The notes: generated by a model not told the origin, from the letters alone. 64,000 nt of DNA from Clostridiales bacterium (GCA_004551945.1 SFPN01000007.1:1-64000), one strand, 5' to 3'. Positions 24,499-32,785 are shown, counted from the first letter of the stretch. A program made the numbers and translations.

Positions 24499-25161
24499 AT
24501 GGAAGAATCACGGGAGGCCCAGCTTTGCGCGGGCATGCCGGAGGACCGGAAAGAGGTCTTTCAGCGGGTATGGAAGCGGGTGATGGAGGGCCGGGAGGAC
24601 AGCTGTCCCATCACCTGGGAGAACGACCAGCCGGCGCTGACTCCACCGTCCCGGGAGACGCCGCCGGGGCAGCCCGCCCTGCCTGCCGGGGCAGGGGAGC
24701 GGTGCCGGGACCATCCCCAGGGGGACTTTCCCGACCGGCGGGCCATGGGATTTCTGGGGGAGAACTGCCGGGACTGCGAGCCCCTGCTCCAGGAGATGAT
24801 CCGCCGGGAAATCTCGGACTGGAAGGAATACCAGCTGCTGGCCCGGCGGACGGGAGGCGCACCGGCCCGGGTGTTCCTGGCCATGGCCAGCGACGAAAAG
24901 CGCCACGCCAAGCGGCTCTCAGCGGCCTATTTTCTGATCTCCGGGGTCCGGTACTGGCCCGAGGGGGAGAACGCCGCCCCGCCCACGGCCTACTTAGGGG
25001 CCCTGCGCCGCCGGTTCGGCGTGGAGCAGGAGTCCATGGCCGCCTATCTGGCCGGGGCGGAGGCAACGTCAGACCCCTGCCTGCGTCAGCTCTTCCTGGA
25101 GCACGCCAGGGAGGAGTGGGACCACGCCTGTAAAATCCGGAACCTGGTGGAGCAGGTGTAA
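24499..25161 (+). CDS. Ferritin-like / rubrerythrin-type protein
   Basis: 220 residues. The N-terminal third is Pro/Arg-rich and low in structure. From about residue 90 a four-helix ferritin-like bundle is suggested by EMIRREISDWKEYQLLAR, ASDEKRHAKRLSAAYFL (the E-x-x-H metal ligands), VEQESMAAYLAGAE and FLEHAREEWDHACKIRNL (a second E-x-x-H-like pair). Such proteins bind a di-iron site and often serve oxidative-stress defence in anaerobes, but no rubredoxin C-x-x-C domain is present. AAAGGAGG precedes the ATG. It stands alone between two minus-strand operons. Confidence 0.7.
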   Translation: MEESREAQLCAGMPEDRKEVFQRVWKRVMEGREDSCPITWENDQPALTPPSRETPPGQPALPAGAGERCRDHPQGDFPDRRAMGFLGENCRDCEPLLQEMIRREISDWKEYQLLARRTGGAPARVFLAMASDEKRHAKRLSAAYFLISGVRYWPEGENAAPPTAYLGALRRRFGVEQESMAAYLAGAEATSDPCLRQLFLEHAREEWDHACKIRNLVEQV

Positions 25162-25220
25162 TTGGGAATGGGGGGTGTAATCCGACACCCCTGCAATGGG
25201 GGCGGCGCAACGGGTTCCCC

Positions 25221-25649
25221 TCACACCCGCTTGACGTTTTCTGAAATATCCGTCAGCGCCTTGGATATCTCCATCTCGTACTTGCCGCACTTGGCCAGGT
25301 CCCCCAGGGAGACCATCCCCACCAGCCGGTCCTTCTCCACCACCGGCAGGCGGCGGACCTGCTGGCCGGACATGAGCCGGGCGGCCTGACGCACGTCGTC
25401 CTCCGGGGAGAGGGCCTGGGGCCGCCGGGACATGATGGCCTTCACCGGCAGGAGCTTGGGGTCCTCCTCGGCGGCCACGCACCGAAGGACGATGTCCCGG
25501 TCGGTGACGATGCCCAGCAGATGGCCGTCGGCGGAGCACACCGGCAGGGAGCCGATGTTGTGCCGGGACAGCAGCCGGGCCGCCAGGGCGGCGCTCTCCC
25601 CCGGGTCGATGGTGACCACACTGGAATTCATAAGTTCGCGCACTTGCAA
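25221..25649 (-). CDS. Protein of two CBS domains
   Basis: 142 residues made of tandem CBS domains: VRELMNSSVVTI...IGSLPV...LLGIVTDRDIVLR (about 3-58) and VKAIMSRRPQAL...VRRLPVVEKDRLVGMVSLGDLA (about 68-125). Such stand-alone pairs bind adenine nucleotides and act as energy or redox sensors. The TTG start at 25649 is supported by GAGGTGG just upstream. That ribosome site lies inside the 3' arm of a 15-bp hairpin ending in a T-run, so expression looks conditional. The gene follows a queG-like gene in the same direction. Confidence 0.85.
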   Translation of the reverse strand: MQVRELMNSSVVTIDPGESAALAARLLSRHNIGSLPVCSADGHLLGIVTDRDIVLRCVAAEEDPKLLPVKAIMSRRPQALSPEDDVRQAARLMSGQQVRRLPVVEKDRLVGMVSLGDLAKCGKYEMEISKALTDISENVKRV

Positions 25650-25696
25650 AAAACCACCTCACTTTTCCCATAGTTTGGGCAAAAAGTGAGGTGGTT
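25646..25696 (-). terminator. Terminator hairpin that also hides the CBS-gene ribosome site
   Basis: On the minus strand AACCACCTCACTTTT (25696-25682) pairs perfectly with AAAAGTGAGGTGGTT (25666-25652), followed by a T-run that runs into the TTG start codon at 25649. The 3' arm contains GAGGTGG, the ribosome site. It therefore terminates the queG unit and masks translation of the next gene. Confidence 0.8.
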
Positions 25697-25703
25697 ATTC
25701 ATA

Positions 25704-25727
25704 TTCCTTTAGTTATTCCTTTAGTTC
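25704..25727 (-). repeat. Exact 12-bp tandem duplication at the end of the queG-like gene
   Basis: ATTCCTTTAGTT occurs twice in a row, duplicating the segment that holds the stop codon. It looks like a slippage event and does not change the protein before the first stop. Confidence 0.6.
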
Positions 25728-26534
25728 CAGGTTTCGCTTCAGCGGCCCAATCCCCCGCCAGGAGAAGGCCTTGTGGGCGTACTGCCTGCGGAAGGCCTTG
25801 TTGCTGACGCCTTCCAGGTCCTCTAAGGTCAGGGAGGGGGTCAGGTTTTCCCGGAACTCCGGCAGAGGGGTCTGCTCCGCCTTCTGGTTCCAGGGACAGG
25901 CCCGCTGGCACAGGTCGCAGCCCCAGATGGTGGCGCTCTCCCTGATCTGCTTTTCCACAGCCTGTGGAAGCTCACCCTTCCGCTGGGTCAGCTCGGACAG
26001 GCATTTTTCCACGTTGCAGCCCTGCTCTGTTAACGCCCCGGTGGGGCAGGCTTTCTGGCACAGGCCGCAGTGCTCCGGGCAGAGGGTGCCCCGGGCCGGT
26101 CCGGTGGCCGCCAGAACCAGGTCGGTGAGGATGGTCCCCAGAAACACATAGGACCCGTAGGGGGGCACGATCCGAAGGCCGTGGCGGCCCTTGTGCCCCA
26201 CCCCCGCCAGCTCTGCCGCCGCCAACTCGGGGATGGGGGAGTTGTCCGCCCCGGGGATAAAGGTGCAGGAGGGGTGCGCTTCCCGCAAAGCGGCGCAGAC
26301 CCCCTCCAGCCGCCGGGTCAGCACCCGGTGGTAGTCCTCCCCCCGGCAGTAGAGGGAGAGGTTGCCGGGCTCGTCCCCGGCGTAATAGGGAAAGGCGGCC
26401 ACCAGTACGGTGGCCGCCCCGGGGCAGAGGGCAGCCAGCTTTTCCCGGGCCCCCTGGTCCATATACGGCTGGAGGCCGCCCAGGGGAGCGGCGCCCCACG
26501 CCGCGGCCCCGGCGGCCGTCCAGAGTTTGTTCAT
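25713..26534 (-). CDS. queG: QueG-like iron-sulfur protein, probable epoxyqueuosine reductase
   Basis: 273 residues, shorter than typical QueG (about 300-380). Two 4Fe-4S clusters are clear: CPEHCGLCQKACPTGAL (about 152-168) and CDLCQRACPWNQKAEQ (about 205-220), the latter a QueG trademark. PYGSYVFLGTILTDL also matches. The N-terminal cobalamin-binding part appears reduced, and the usual LGxxGKN segment reads VGHKGRHGL. QueG reduces epoxyqueuosine to queuosine in tRNA; the shortened form may be a paralogue. It starts 6 nt after the pnp stop, so it is probably co-transcribed. Confidence 0.78.
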   Translation of the reverse strand: MNKLWTAAGAAAWGAAPLGGLQPYMDQGAREKLAALCPGAATVLVAAFPYYAGDEPGNLSLYCRGEDYHRVLTRRLEGVCAALREAHPSCTFIPGADNSPIPELAAAELAGVGHKGRHGLRIVPPYGSYVFLGTILTDLVLAATGPARGTLCPEHCGLCQKACPTGALTEQGCNVEKCLSELTQRKGELPQAVEKQIRESATIWGCDLCQRACPWNQKAEQTPLPEFRENLTPSLTLEDLEGVSNKAFRRQYAHKAFSWRGIGPLKRNLELKE

Positions 26535-26540
26535 ATTGGA

Positions 26541-28688
26541 TTACTTTCTTTTCGCGTCGCGGGCTTCCATGGCGGCCAGCTCACGCTGGGCGTCCCGCAG
26601 GGACAGGTTCACGCGGCCCTTCTCGTCGATGTCGGTGACCTTCACCCACACCATGTCGCCGATGTTCACCACGTCCTCCACCTTCTCAACCCGCTTCTCA
26701 GCCAGCTTGGAGATGTGGACCATGCCGTCCTTGCCGGGGGCCAGCTCTACGAAGGCGCCGAAGTTCAGGATGCGGACCACCTTGCCGTAGTACAGCATAC
26801 CCACCTCGGGGACGAACACGATGGTGTCGATCATCTTCTTGGCGGCGTCGCAGCAGGCGGCGTTCTCGGCGGAGATATAGATGGTGCCGTCGTCCTCGAT
26901 GTCGATCTTGGCGCCGGACTCGGCGGTGATCTTCTGGATGACCTTGCCGCCGGAGCCGATGACCTCGCGGATCTTGTCGGGGTCGATCTTCATGGTGAGC
27001 ATCTTGGGCGCAAACTCGGAGACCTGGGGACGAGGCTCAGGGATGCAGGGCAGCATGATCTCGTCCAGGATGGCCTTCCGGGCGTCGCCGGTGATGGCCA
27101 GAGCCTCCTTGATGATGGCGTGGGACAGGCCGTCGTTCTTGATGTCCATCTGGATGGCGGTGATACCGGCCTTGGTGCCGGCCACCTTGAAGTCCATCTC
27201 GCCGTGGAAGTCCTCCACGCCCTGGATGTCGATGAAGGTGGTGAAGGAGCCGTCGTCGTCCTGGATGAGGCCGCAGGAGATGCCGGCCACAGGGGCCTTG
27301 ATGGGCACGCCGGCGTCCATGAGGGCCAGGGTAGAGCCGCAGATGGAGCCCTGGGAGGTGGAGCCGTTGGAGGAAACCACCTCAGAGACCACGCGGATGG
27401 CGTAGGGGAACTCCTCCACGGAGGGGATCACGGGGTCCAGAGCACGCTCGGCCAGGGCGCCGTGGCCCTTCTCCCGGCGGTTGACGCTCCGGGCGCCGCG
27501 GGCCTCGCCCACGGAGTAGGAGGGGAAGTTGTAGTGGTGCATATAGCGCTTTTCCTCTTCCTCCCAGATGGTGTCCAGCTTCTGGCAGGCGGAGAGGGTG
27601 TTCAGGGTAGCCACGGACAGCACCTGGGTCTGGCCGCGGGTGAAGAGAGCGGAGCCGTGGACCCGGGGCAGCACGCCAACCTCGGCGGCCAGAGGCCGGA
27701 TCTCGTTCTTCTGGCGGCCGTCCACACGGTGGCCCTCCAGCAGCCAGGCCTTCACGATCTTCTTCTGGAACTTATAGGTGATCTCGTCCAGGTACTGGTC
27801 CATCTCGGGGAAGTCCTCCAGGAACAGCTCGTGCCAGTGGTCGATGAGCTTGTTCCAGCGCTCCTCCCGGACGTTCTTGTCGTCGGTGTCCATGGCGGCC
27901 TTGGCCTCGTCCATGGTGGCCTCCACGATCTTGTCGAAGAGCTCCTGGTCGAAGTCGGCGTGGTCGTAGGTCATCTTCTCCTTGCCGATTTCGGCAACGA
28001 TGCCGTTGATGAATTCAACCTGGGCCTTGATCTCCTCGTGGGCCTTCACAATGGCCTCGTACATCACGTCGTCGGGGATCTGGTCGGCGCCGGCCTCAAT
28101 CATGACCACCTTGGCGGCGGTGGCGGCGACGGTCAGGTCCAGCTTGGAGGCGTGGCGCTGCTCCTGGGTGGGGTTCATGACGATCTGGCCGTCCACATAG
28201 CCCACCTCCAGGCAGCCGATGGGGCCGGCCCAGGGGATGTTGGACACAGCCAGGCAGGCGGACACGCCCACCATGGCGGCGGCTTCGGGAGAGCAGTCCC
28301 GATCCACGCTCATGACGGTGCAGGTGACCACCACGTCGTTGCGGAAGTCCCCGGGGAAGAGGGGACGGATGGAACGGTCGATGACGCGGGAGGCCAGCAC
28401 GGCGGGCAGAGAGGGCTGACCCTCCCGGCGCATGAAGGACCCGGGGATGCGGCCGACAGCATAGAGCTTTTCCTCAAAGTCCACGGACAGGGGGAAGAAG
28501 TCCACACCGTCCCGGGGACGGGGGGCGGCGGTGACGGCCACCAGCACGGTGGTGTCGCCATACTTCACCAGGGCGGACGCGTTGGCCAGCTCGGCCACCT
28601 TGCCGAACTCCAGGGAGAAGGGGCGGCCGGCGATCTCGGTCTTGTAGATATGGTTGTTAAACTGCTTGTGGGTAATGATGGTTGACAT
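26541..28688 (-). CDS. pnp: Polyribonucleotide nucleotidyltransferase
   Basis: 715 residues, full length. Two RNase PH domains (about 10-230 and 320-550) are joined by a helical region. The second has FTRGQTQVLSVATL and AGISCGLI with the phosphorolytic active site. KH (about 560-620, IREVIGSGGKVIQKITAESGAKIDI) and S1 (about 625-695, YYGKVVRILNFGAFVEL) RNA-binding domains follow. A trimer that degrades RNA 3' to 5' with phosphate. AAAGGAG precedes ATG. rpsO is directly upstream, the classic order, with a terminator and a leader hairpin between. Confidence 0.97.
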   Translation of the reverse strand: MSTIITHKQFNNHIYKTEIAGRPFSLEFGKVAELANASALVKYGDTTVLVAVTAAPRPRDGVDFFPLSVDFEEKLYAVGRIPGSFMRREGQPSLPAVLASRVIDRSIRPLFPGDFRNDVVVTCTVMSVDRDCSPEAAAMVGVSACLAVSNIPWAGPIGCLEVGYVDGQIVMNPTQEQRHASKLDLTVAATAAKVVMIEAGADQIPDDVMYEAIVKAHEEIKAQVEFINGIVAEIGKEKMTYDHADFDQELFDKIVEATMDEAKAAMDTDDKNVREERWNKLIDHWHELFLEDFPEMDQYLDEITYKFQKKIVKAWLLEGHRVDGRQKNEIRPLAAEVGVLPRVHGSALFTRGQTQVLSVATLNTLSACQKLDTIWEEEEKRYMHHYNFPSYSVGEARGARSVNRREKGHGALAERALDPVIPSVEEFPYAIRVVSEVVSSNGSTSQGSICGSTLALMDAGVPIKAPVAGISCGLIQDDDGSFTTFIDIQGVEDFHGEMDFKVAGTKAGITAIQMDIKNDGLSHAIIKEALAITGDARKAILDEIMLPCIPEPRPQVSEFAPKMLTMKIDPDKIREVIGSGGKVIQKITAESGAKIDIEDDGTIYISAENAACCDAAKKMIDTIVFVPEVGMLYYGKVVRILNFGAFVELAPGKDGMVHISKLAEKRVEKVEDVVNIGDMVWVKVTDIDEKGRVNLSLRDAQRELAAMEARDAKRK

Positions 28689-28724
28689 AACGCGGCTCCT
28701 TTCAAAGAAAAATGAATGGTGGTC

Positions 28725-28817
28725 GCGGAGAGACGGCTGCCTTATTTAGCACTTGAAGGCATGTCCGACCCATCGGGCACACGTTCAAACGCTAAGATAG
28801 GGCGAGAATCTCTCCGC
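28725..28817 (-). promoter_or_regulatory. Long stem-loop in the pnp leader
   Basis: GCGGAGAGA (28725-28733) pairs with TCTCTCCGC (28809-28817), and inner segments TTAGC/GCTAA, TTGAA/TTCAA and CCGA/TCGG extend the stem to a single long imperfect hairpin 37 nt upstream of the pnp start. In E. coli an equivalent leader stem mediates PNPase autocontrol; a similar role here is inference. Confidence 0.55.
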
Positions 28818-28831
28818 AAAGGCGGGTTGGG

Positions 28832-28866
28832 AAAAAGGGGCGGTGCAGTTTTGGCCACACCGCCCC
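28832..28866 (-). terminator. Terminator between rpsO and pnp
   Basis: On the minus strand GGGGCGGTG (28866-28858) pairs with CACCGCCCC (28845-28837), followed by TTTTT. Confidence 0.85.
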
Positions 28867-28878
28867 CAAAAACGATAC

Positions 28879-29145
28879 TTACTTACGGATGCCCAGCTTG
28901 GCAATGAGGGTACGATACCGCTCGATGTCCTTCTTGGCCAGATAATCCAGCAGCTTGCGGCGCTTACCGATCATCTTGTACAGGCCGCGGCGGCTGTGGT
29001 TGTCGTGGATGTGCACCTTCAGGTGCTCGGTCAGCTCGTTGATGCGAGCGGTGAGGATGGCGATCTGGACCTCAGGAGAGCCGGTGTCGGTCTCGTGGGT
29101 GCGGTTGGCTTCGATAACAGCAGTCTTTTCGTCCTTGCGGATCAT
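28879..29145 (-). CDS. rpsO: Small-subunit ribosomal protein uS15
   Basis: 88 residues, standard length. [26 protein letters not shown] and [23 protein letters not shown] are the S15 signatures for 16S rRNA helix binding. ATG 29145 follows AAAGGTGG. A longer in-frame ORF from 29256 has no ribosome site and would add a non-conserved extension. Confidence 0.97.
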   Translation of the reverse strand: MIRKDEKTAVIEANRTHETDTGSPEVQIAILTARINELTEHLKVHIHDNHSRRGLYKMIGKRRKLLDYLAKKDIERYRTLIAKLGIRK

Positions 29146-29269
29146 GGGTTGGTTCCACCTTTCTTCGTTTTGCCTCTGACTGAGTGACGGGCGGGTGTAT
29201 CCCTCGTGTGCAGGCGAAGATCCCGGGACTAAGTCAGGGTAGTATGCGCGCTTCACGCACGTATTATGT

Positions 29270-29298
29270 AGTATAGCACCAGATCAACAAAATGTAAA
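29270..29298 (-). promoter_or_regulatory. rpsO promoter
   Basis: On the minus strand: TTTACA (29298-29293), 17 bp, TATACT (29275-29270). A leader of about 115 nt follows, in which S15 autocontrol would be expected. Confidence 0.75.
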
Positions 29299-29334
29299 GA
29301 AGAATTTAGGCGGAGATGAAAAATGATACAGCGC

Positions 29335-29365
29335 AAAAATCCTCCCTTGAAAAGGGAGGATTTTT
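29335..29365. terminator. Terminator of the GntR-ABC operon
   Basis: AAAAATCCTCCC (29335-29346) and GGGAGGATTTTT (29354-29365) form a perfect stem with A and T tracts on both sides. It ends the minus-strand operon and could work both ways. Confidence 0.88.
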
Positions 29366-29378
29366 GGGGCAGAACGGG

Positions 29379-30188
29379 TTACTCCAGATTCAGATGCCGG
29401 TGGAGCATCCGGATGGTGATGCAGTAGAGAACCCCGGCAAACACCGCGGCGCAGAGAATGAGGCCCCACAGTCCCCCGTGGATGGAAAGGGCGGGGGAGA
29501 CGGTTACGTCATTGACCAGGGGGAAGAGCAGGTTGGCCCCGACCACGGAGATGATCTCCATGGCAATCTGAATGACGAAGAAGAACACCACGGACAGGAG
29601 CATCTTCCGCCGGTCGAAGCTGTGGCCGATGGCCAGGGGGGTGTAAAAGGTCAGGCAGCAGAGGATGCAGCCCACCAGGCACAGGAGGACGAACTCTGCC
29701 GTGTAGCCCACCGCGTGGCCCAGCAGGGCCTGGTCGGGCTGGGTGAGGTTGTTCAGAATGGTGGGCAGCAGATCCCCGAGAGCCTGGAAGAAGGCCCGGT
29801 CCGCCGCCAGCACCATCACAGCCAGAGCATCCACCACCACGGCCCCCACAAACCACACCAGGGACACCAGCAGCTTGGACCACACCAGCTGGTGGGTGGA
29901 CACGGGCAGGGTGAACATCACATACCCCTCGTCCGCCAGCAGGTTGGAGCGGAACCGGAGGATCATCAGAATGAAAGCAACCACCGGCACCGCGATGAGA
30001 GCCGCCGCGAAGCCCACGGTGATGATGCCGTAGAGCAGGTCCAGGATGTTAAACCCTGACACGGCGATGTGCTGGGTGGCCAGGTCTCCCAGCCGGGAGA
30101 GCAGCGCCAGAACCAAAGCGGCCAGATACAGGGGGAGCATTAGCCGGGCGGTGGCCCGGAACTCGTGTTTCATCAGTTTTCTCAGCAT
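29379..30188 (-). CDS. ABC transporter membrane subunit
   Basis: 269 residues with about six hydrophobic segments (near 17-37, 55-80, 105-130, 155-185, 200-220 and 235-258). LAD EGYVMFTLPVS in the first cytosolic loop, F-T-L-P-V-S especially, is typical of the ABC-2-like permeases paired with YtrA-regulated ATPases. GGGAGG lies in the end of the ATPase gene, which it overlaps by 7 bp. The transported substrate is unknown; related systems respond to cell-envelope antibiotics. Confidence 0.75.
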   Translation of the reverse strand: MLRKLMKHEFRATARLMLPLYLAALVLALLSRLGDLATQHIAVSGFNILDLLYGIITVGFAAALIAVPVVAFILMILRFRSNLLADEGYVMFTLPVSTHQLVWSKLLVSLVWFVGAVVVDALAVMVLAADRAFFQALGDLLPTILNNLTQPDQALLGHAVGYTAEFVLLCLVGCILCCLTFYTPLAIGHSFDRRKMLLSVVFFFVIQIAMEIISVVGANLLFPLVNDVTVSPALSIHGGLWGLILCAAVFAGVLYCITIRMLHRHLNLE

Positions 30189-30877
30189 CGGTATACCTCC
30201 CGGAACAGGGCGTCCACGCTCATGCCCTTCTCCTCCCGGATCTGGTCCACGGAGGACTGGAGGGTGATCTGGCCCTGGTTGATAAAGAGGACCTCGTCCA
30301 GCACCGTCTCCACGTCGGCAATGAGATGGGTGGAGATGATCACGGAGGCCTCGGGGTTGTAGTTGCGGATGATGGTGTCCAGGATGTAGTCCCGGGCTGC
30401 TGGGTCCACCCCGCCGATGGGCTCATCCAGCAGGTAGAGCTGGGCCTTGCGGCTCATGGCCAGGATCAGCTGGACCTTTTCCCGGTTGCCCTTGGACAGG
30501 TGCTTGAGCTTCTGCTTGTTTCCCAGCTCCAGCCGGTCCAGCATCTCCTGGCTCTGCTGCCGCTGAAAGTCGGGGTAGAAGTCCTGGTAAAAGTCCTGCA
30601 GCTGTCCCACGGTCATCCACAGGGGCAGGCTGGTGCGCTCGGGCAGGTAAGAGACCAGGCTGTGGCTCTCCTGCCCCGGGGGCAGGCCGTTGATGAGAAT
30701 TTCCCCGGCGGTGGGGGTGAGCAGGCCGTTGGCCAGCTTGATGAGGGTGGTTTTGCCGCTGCCGTTGGGGCCCAGCAGCCCCACGATGCGGCCGGGCTGG
30801 ATGGCGAAGGTGACCCCGGCCAGAGCCGCCGTGGGTCCAAACCGCTTCACCAGGCCGTTGCACTCCAGAATGTTCAT
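30182..30877 (-). CDS. ABC transporter ATP-binding protein
   Basis: 231 residues. Walker A is GPNGSGKTT near residue 38, the Q-loop region is YLPERTSL, a degenerate signature HLSKGNREKVQLILAMS precedes Walker B LYLLDEPIGGVD, and the H-loop is IISTHL. The altered signature (SKGN rather than SGGQ) is common in the YtrB-like group. It drives the permease encoded next and overlaps both neighbours. Confidence 0.92.
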   Translation of the reverse strand: MNILECNGLVKRFGPTAALAGVTFAIQPGRIVGLLGPNGSGKTTLIKLANGLLTPTAGEILINGLPPGQESHSLVSYLPERTSLPLWMTVGQLQDFYQDFYPDFQRQQSQEMLDRLELGNKQKLKHLSKGNREKVQLILAMSRKAQLYLLDEPIGGVDPAARDYILDTIIRNYNPEASVIISTHLIADVETVLDEVLFINQGQITLQSSVDQIREEKGMSVDALFREVYRC

Positions 30878-31242
30878 GTGTCGTTCTCTCCTTCCGTTTG
30901 GATCAGGGCTGTAATCTCCTCCCGGGAGAAGCCCAGCTGGGCCATCCCGGACAGAAAGCCCCGGAGCTGTTCCCGGGCCATGTCCTCCCGCAGGGCCTTG
31001 ATCCGGCCGGCGTCCCCGGTGACAAAGCGGCCGGCGGTGCGCTGGCTGTGGACCAGCCCCTGGCGCTCCATTTCGGTCAGGGCCCGCTGCATGGTGTTGG
31101 GGTTGACCCCGGCCTCCCCGGCCAGGTCCCGGACCGAGGGCAGGCGCTCCCCGGGCAGCAGAACGCCGGTGACAATCCGGCGCTGGAGTTGGTCGATGAG
31201 CTGGGTGTAGATGGGTGCGTCGCTGCGAAATTCCCAGGGCAT
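30874..31242 (-). CDS. GntR-family repressor, YtrA type
   Basis: 122 residues. The winged helix (about 8-75) has IYTQLIDQLQRRIVTGVLLPGERLPSVRDLA and NPNTMQRALTEMERQGLV, the full GntR pattern. A short helical tail (about 80-120) instead of a large ligand domain places it in the YtrA subfamily, which controls linked ABC transporters. AAGGAGGG precedes ATG. A perfect 10-bp dyad overlaps its promoter. Confidence 0.92.
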   Translation of the reverse strand: MPWEFRSDAPIYTQLIDQLQRRIVTGVLLPGERLPSVRDLAGEAGVNPNTMQRALTEMERQGLVHSQRTAGRFVTGDAGRIKALREDMAREQLRGFLSGMAQLGFSREEITALIQTEGENDT

Positions 31243-31260
31243 CGGAATCCCTCCTTGTCT

Positions 31261-31308
31261 TATTGTATTAGCTGATTAATACAATAGCACAAAATCCACG
31301 TTTGTCAA
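31261..31308 (-). promoter_or_regulatory. GntR-ABC promoter with YtrA-type operator
   Basis: TATTGTATTA-N6-TAATACAATA (31261-31286) is a perfect inverted repeat. On the minus strand TTGACA is at 31308-31303 and the -10 (TATTGT or ATTGTA, 16-17 bp away) lies inside the dyad. Confidence 0.82.
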
Positions 31309-31395
31309 GGGGGCAGGAAGAAAAATTTTCCGCTCTTTACAACCCTGCCGGAATCCGATACACTGGCGGTAACAAGAAAACACGGAGGTGATCCC

Positions 31396-31809
31396 ATGGA
31401 GCTCTTTCGCAAGGCCGCTGTGCTGGAGGCCCAGCCCGGAGAGAAGGACTGGACCCGGGAGCACGGCTATGCCAAGACCAGCCAGTTTCCCTTCCCTGAC
31501 ATTTACCTGCACGAAAAGGTCTCTGCCCTGGCTGCGCAGGATGAGAATCTGCGCCCCTTCCTGGACCAGTGCCTGGGGCGGTTTGTGAACCACGACTACG
31601 GCAACATCATTTCCATGGACCAGGTGGAGAACTTCCTCAGCCGGGATATGAACAAGGAGAACACCTGGATGCAGGGGATCTACCCCACGGAAACCTGGGG
31701 GAACATCCACCTGGATATTTTCTATGACCTGGCCCTGTTCCACTTAGAGGACGCCGCCCCCCGGGACCTGGCCCTGGCCCAGCGGGACAAGGAGCGGGCT
31801 GCCCGATAA
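31396..31809 (+). CDS. Conserved small cytosolic protein of unknown function
   Basis: 137 residues, no signal peptide or membrane span. Acidic and aromatic; segments such as FPFPDIYLHEKVSALAAQD, CLGRFVNHDYGNIISMD and TWMQGIYPTETWGNIHLDIFYDLALF look like a compact alpha/beta protein. I do not recognise the family. ACGGAGGTG is the ribosome site, and a promoter TTTACA-N17-TACACT lies about 30-60 bp upstream. It is monocistronic, divergent from the GntR gene and ended by a strong terminator. Confidence 0.75.
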   Translation: MELFRKAAVLEAQPGEKDWTREHGYAKTSQFPFPDIYLHEKVSALAAQDENLRPFLDQCLGRFVNHDYGNIISMDQVENFLSRDMNKENTWMQGIYPTETWGNIHLDIFYDLALFHLEDAAPRDLALAQRDKERAAR

Positions 31810-31814
31810 TCTGC

Positions 31815-31855
31815 AAAAAAAGACCGGTCCCCGGTGGGGGATCGGTCTTTCTTGT
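31815..31855. terminator. Bidirectional terminator between convergent genes
   Basis: AAAGACCG-GTCCCC pairs with GGGGAT-CGGTCTTT (31818-31849), A-rich on the left and TTTCTT on the right. Confidence 0.85.
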
Positions 31856-31860
31856 GTAGG

Positions 31861-32742
31861 TTATTCGTCCCAGTCCAGCTCGCCCTTGTCCAGGATGGCC
31901 TTGCCGGTGGTCTGGTTCACCAGGCGGAAGGCGGCCTTGCCGGGGGAGAGCTTCCAGATGTGCAGAGCCACGGGGGTGTCCGGGTAGAGGACGGTTTTCA
32001 TGGCGGCGTACATCCGCCGGAGCTTCTCCGGGTGGCCGGGGAAGAGGGCGGCGATGGCCAGGCGGCAGACATAGCCGAAGGCGCACAGGTCGTGAACGAA
32101 GGGGCCGTTCAGCCCCCGGCTTCTGGCAACAGCGTCGTCCACATGGACCAGGTTGGTGTCCCCGGTGAGGCGGTAGAGCAGGTTCTGGGCGGCGCCGATG
32201 TGGTCAGGGCAGATGAGGTCGGGGTCCCGGTCGGGGATGAGGCTGGTCCGCCGGGACAGAGGCTCGCCGCCGTACCCCCCCAGGGTGGGGAAGAGGGTGG
32301 TGCACTGGTTGGTGCACAGAAGGGTGCCGCCCTCGTCAAACACCTCCACCTGGGACTGGACCGCCATGCCCCGGCCTTCCCCCCGGTCGTACAGGCCGGT
32401 GAGCCGGTCCCGGTAGACGAAGGTGCCCTTCACAGGCTGGATGGGCCGGTGGTAGAAAAATTCATAGTCCAGGTTCACATAGGAGGCCTCCGGCTGGAGC
32501 TTCTCCTCCACCAGCACCGGGATGGAGGTGGGCCGGGGGAGCTTGGGGGTGACGTTGACGGTGCCCCAGTAGGGGGTGACGCCGAAGGTGGGGATGGCCT
32601 GCATGTCCTTTTCGTAGGTGTATTGGGGTTCGTCGTTGCCCGCGCCCACCGCCAGGGCGTAGAGGGCGCAGTCCCGCCAGTTGTAGGTCATGGTCCGCCA
32701 TTCGGTGGCAAGGCCGGTGAGCTGTTGGATCTTGTTTTTCAT
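31861..32742 (-). CDS. MaoC-like double hot-dog dehydratase / hydratase
   Basis: 293 residues with two hot-dog halves. The N-terminal half has the substrate-binding part (RDCALYALAVGAGN...). The C-terminal half holds the hydratase 2 motif QNLLYRLTGDTNLVHVDDAVARSRGLNGPFVHDLC, where Asp and His of D-x-N-x-x-H are catalytic. Family members hydrate trans-2-enoyl-CoA to (R)-3-hydroxyacyl-CoA. Such eukaryote-like (MFE-2 type) forms are uncommon beside isolated genes; no other fatty-acid gene is near. AGAAGGACC precedes ATG. Confidence 0.85.
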   Translation of the reverse strand: MKNKIQQLTGLATEWRTMTYNWRDCALYALAVGAGNDEPQYTYEKDMQAIPTFGVTPYWGTVNVTPKLPRPTSIPVLVEEKLQPEASYVNLDYEFFYHRPIQPVKGTFVYRDRLTGLYDRGEGRGMAVQSQVEVFDEGGTLLCTNQCTTLFPTLGGYGGEPLSRRTSLIPDRDPDLICPDHIGAAQNLLYRLTGDTNLVHVDDAVARSRGLNGPFVHDLCAFGYVCRLAIAALFPGHPEKLRRMYAAMKTVLYPDTPVALHIWKLSPGKAAFRLVNQTTGKAILDKGELDWDE

Positions 32743-32785
32743 GGAAGGTCCTTCTTTCTCTGTGGTGTGGGGGCAGGCGATTGCC

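Noticed and set aside
26070..28685. 871-residue plus-strand frame opposite pnp
   Set aside because: Antisense shadow of pnp; composition is low-complexity (G, H, L, V, D) with no family features.
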